The notes below the pieces were generated by a model, which ran no database searches, was not told the DNA's origin, and worked only from the letters and a program-made list of their open reading frames with translations. Positions 4,381 to 5,934 of a stretch of DNA of 5,934 nt are shown in pieces. This stretch comes from Planctomycetota bacterium (lineage in GTDB: Bacteria; Planctomycetota; UBA8742; SKZP01; JAIOTL01), in NCBI GenBank assembly GCA_021106775.1, contig JAIOTL010000087.1, positions 1-5,934 of the forward strand, written 5' to 3'. The translations under genes were made by a program, and so were the position numbers. How positions within the stretch are numbered: the first letter of the stretch is position 1; each line of letters starts with the position of its first letter.

Positions 4381-5934
4381 TTTTGCTTTCACCACTTTTG
4401 TGTAATCACGTAAAACAGGCGTGCTAATCGACAAGTCAACGTCCTCGTATGAGATTGATGCATTACCGGTTTTCTCGTCGTCGAGAACGCAGATTGTTGT
4501 TTTCAGCCAATCCTCGTCATTGCGTGTGTATGCATAATGCTTGGTACCATCGGGGTCTTCGAAGACTTGAAAACGACTTTCAGGCAGTTCTTTTGTTTCT
4601 TCTTCCGTGATTTCCTTGTAATGTGCACCCCTGCTTTCTTGGCGAGCAATCCCAGTCTGTGCAATCATGCGTCCCAGGATAATCATGTCTTCCATGCAGC
4701 GTGTGAACAGCAGTGTCTGGTTAGCGTAAGTTTGCAAATCAGGATTTGAGACCTTTCCGATTTTGTCCTGAACATCTGCAAGAATATTATCGAGTTCCTG
4801 TAAACCCTCGTTTGTACGCACAACTGTTGCAAATTTTGTCATGGATTCGCCCATAATATTCCAGAGATCGAAGATATTTTCTCCACCGTCACGATGTTTA
4901 ATTTCTTCAAAACGCTCTATCTCAATATTTTTCTCGTTTTCGAATAAAGATTGTGGTAAATCTTCCGCAACCCAGTCCTTTTCGGTTGTGTACATGTAAG
5001 ATGCGGGACCTGCAAGGCGTAAGCCGGTGTGAATACAGCTCAGGAGTGCGTTTGCGCCGAGTCGATTCGCGCCGTGATACTGATAATCACACTCACCGGC
5101 AGCATACAGACCATCGATATTTGTCATGAAATTATGCGGATGTTCGAGGTCAATTTTACCGGTTTCTTCAGGAGCATTCTCGTCCAGATGATACTGAACC
5201 CAGATTCCGCCCATGGAATAATGCATTCCCGGGAAGATGCGCATGGGTACTTTTCGCGGGTCGTCGCCAACGAATTTCTCGTAAATATCAAGCAGATTAC
5301 CGAGTTTTTTCTCAACCCAGTCCGCGCCTTTGTCGCGCACGAGATGCGTTATGTCAAGGTACGCCTCGTTTCTGCCACCGACGCCCATACCCTGATTCAC
5401 ACAAATCGTGAAGATTTCACGCGTTGCAATATCACGCGGAACCAAATTTCCATATGCCGGATATTTTTCCTCCAGGAAATACAAACGTTCTTTCTCAGGG
5501 ATGTCCTGCGGCTGTCTGTCGTCGCCCTTTTTACGCGGAACCCAGATTCTGCCACCTTCGCCGCGGATAGACTCGCTCATGAGCCTGAGTTTATCATGCC
5601 CGGGGATTGTCGTCGGGTGAACCTGAACAAATTCTGCATTTGCGTATTTTGCTCCTGCCAGGTATGTTCGAATTACTGCAGCACCTGAATTTGTCAGCGA
5701 ATTCGTTGTGCCGTGTCCGAAAACCATACCCGGTCCACCTGTTGCGATAATAACAGCATCGCCCGGGAAAGATTCTATTTGCATCGAATGCATATTGATT
5801 GCGACGATTCCAGCGGTTCTGCCTTGTTCGTCCTTGATTATCCTGAGCATTTCCCAGAATTCGAACTTGCGAACATTTCCTTCTTCCTCATAACGCCGAA
5901 CCTGCTCATCCAAGCCGTAAATCAGTTGCTGACC
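4378..5934 (-). CDS. sdhA: Succinate dehydrogenase/fumarate reductase flavoprotein subunit, N-terminus outside window
   Basis: This subunit oxidises succinate to fumarate, or the reverse, and passes electrons to SdhB. The visible 518 residues begin at GQQLIYGLDEQVRRYE at the window edge. Comparison with Bacillus SdhA (from memory) implies about 130 residues missing, including the GxGxxG dinucleotide fold and the His that binds FAD covalently. Present, in fragment numbering, are ATGGPG (64-69), the active-site HPTTIPG (106-112) and SESIRGEGGR (120-129). Also present are PRDIATR with the proton-relay Arg (about 167), HYSMGG (238-243), the FAD-contact GECDYQYHGANRLGANALLS (280-299) and the C-terminal ESRGAHY (434-440). 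All key residues in view are intact. A segment at about 132-150 (PRKKGD to DIPEKER) is an insert compared with Bacillus and resembles FCB-group enzymes. The frame is open to base 5934; the TTG at 5913 is an internal Leu codon, not a start. The upstream partner should be a single cytochrome b subunit (sdhC). Confidence 0.95.
   Translation of the reverse strand, partial: GQQLIYGLDEQVRRYEEEGNVRKFEFWEMLRIIKDEQGRTAGIVAINMHSMQIESFPGDAVIIATGGPGMVFGHGTTNSLTNSGAAVIRTYLAGAKYANAEFVQVHPTTIPGHDKLRLMSESIRGEGGRIWVPRKKGDDRQPQDIPEKERLYFLEEKYPAYGNLVPRDIATREIFTICVNQGMGVGGRNEAYLDITHLVRDKGADWVEKKLGNLLDIYEKFVGDDPRKVPMRIFPGMHYSMGGIWVQYHLDENAPEETGKIDLEHPHNFMTNIDGLYAAGECDYQYHGANRLGANALLSCIHTGLRLAGPASYMYTTEKDWVAEDLPQSLFENEKNIEIERFEEIKHRDGGENIFDLWNIMGESMTKFATVVRTNEGLQELDNILADVQDKIGKVSNPDLQTYANQTLLFTRCMEDMIILGRMIAQTGIARQESRGAHYKEITEEETKELPESRFQVFEDPDGTKHYAYTRNDEDWLKTTICVLDDEKTGNASISYEDVDLSISTPVLRDYTKVVKAK

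Noticed and set aside
5029..5688. 219-codon plus-strand open frame
   Set aside because: It lies wholly antisense to the conserved sdhA gene and has a Cys/Ile/Arg-rich shadow composition with no recognisable motif.
5911..5913. TTG as an sdhA start codon
   Set aside because: The frame is open and homologous to SdhA (GQQLIYG) upstream to the window edge, so the gene is truncated by the window rather than starting here.

Overview
The window looks like an ordinary chromosomal segment of a free-living, moderately AT-rich bacterium. The best clue to lineage is the SdhA/SdhB pair. SdhB is of the Bacillus-like class, and SdhA carries an extra 'WVPRKKGD...DIPEKER' segment that I associate with Bacteroidota/Chlorobi/Ignavibacteria-type (FCB group) enzymes. 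The lipoprotein with repeated DDG-x-H-x-D-x4-DG loops fits such a group too. DUF4416 and the clear Shine-Dalgarno (SD) sequences argue against a classical Bacteroidia genome, where SD sites are weak. I would guess a deep FCB lineage, but this is inference.

Layout. Bases 1-38 (minus) hold the first 12 codons of a divergently transcribed gene that runs off the left edge. Bases 39-183 are a divergent promoter region. Bases 184-2007 (+) encode a 607-residue lipoprotein with three Asp-rich repeat modules and a separate C-terminal domain. Bases 2165-2710 (+) encode a complete DUF4416 protein. A 56-codon frame of doubtful status overlaps its 3' end, followed by a very AT-rich stretch to about 3069. 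Bases 3070-3306 (+) encode a small charged protein with its own likely promoter. A strong hairpin terminator (3351-3386) and a decayed composite intergenic repeat (about 3448-3558) separate these genes from a convergent operon on the minus strand. That operon is sdhA (4378-5934, N-terminus off the right edge) followed by sdhB (3592-4365).

The two succinate dehydrogenase/fumarate reductase subunits clearly work together as the soluble catalytic head of complex II. The membrane cytochrome b subunit is expected upstream of sdhA, beyond base 5934. The plus-strand genes have no evident functional link to each other or to complex II. I saw no mobile element, CRISPR array, RNA gene or convincing novel multi-gene system. 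The items most worth a second look are the repeat-bearing lipoprotein, the composite intergenic repeat and the small 78-residue gene.
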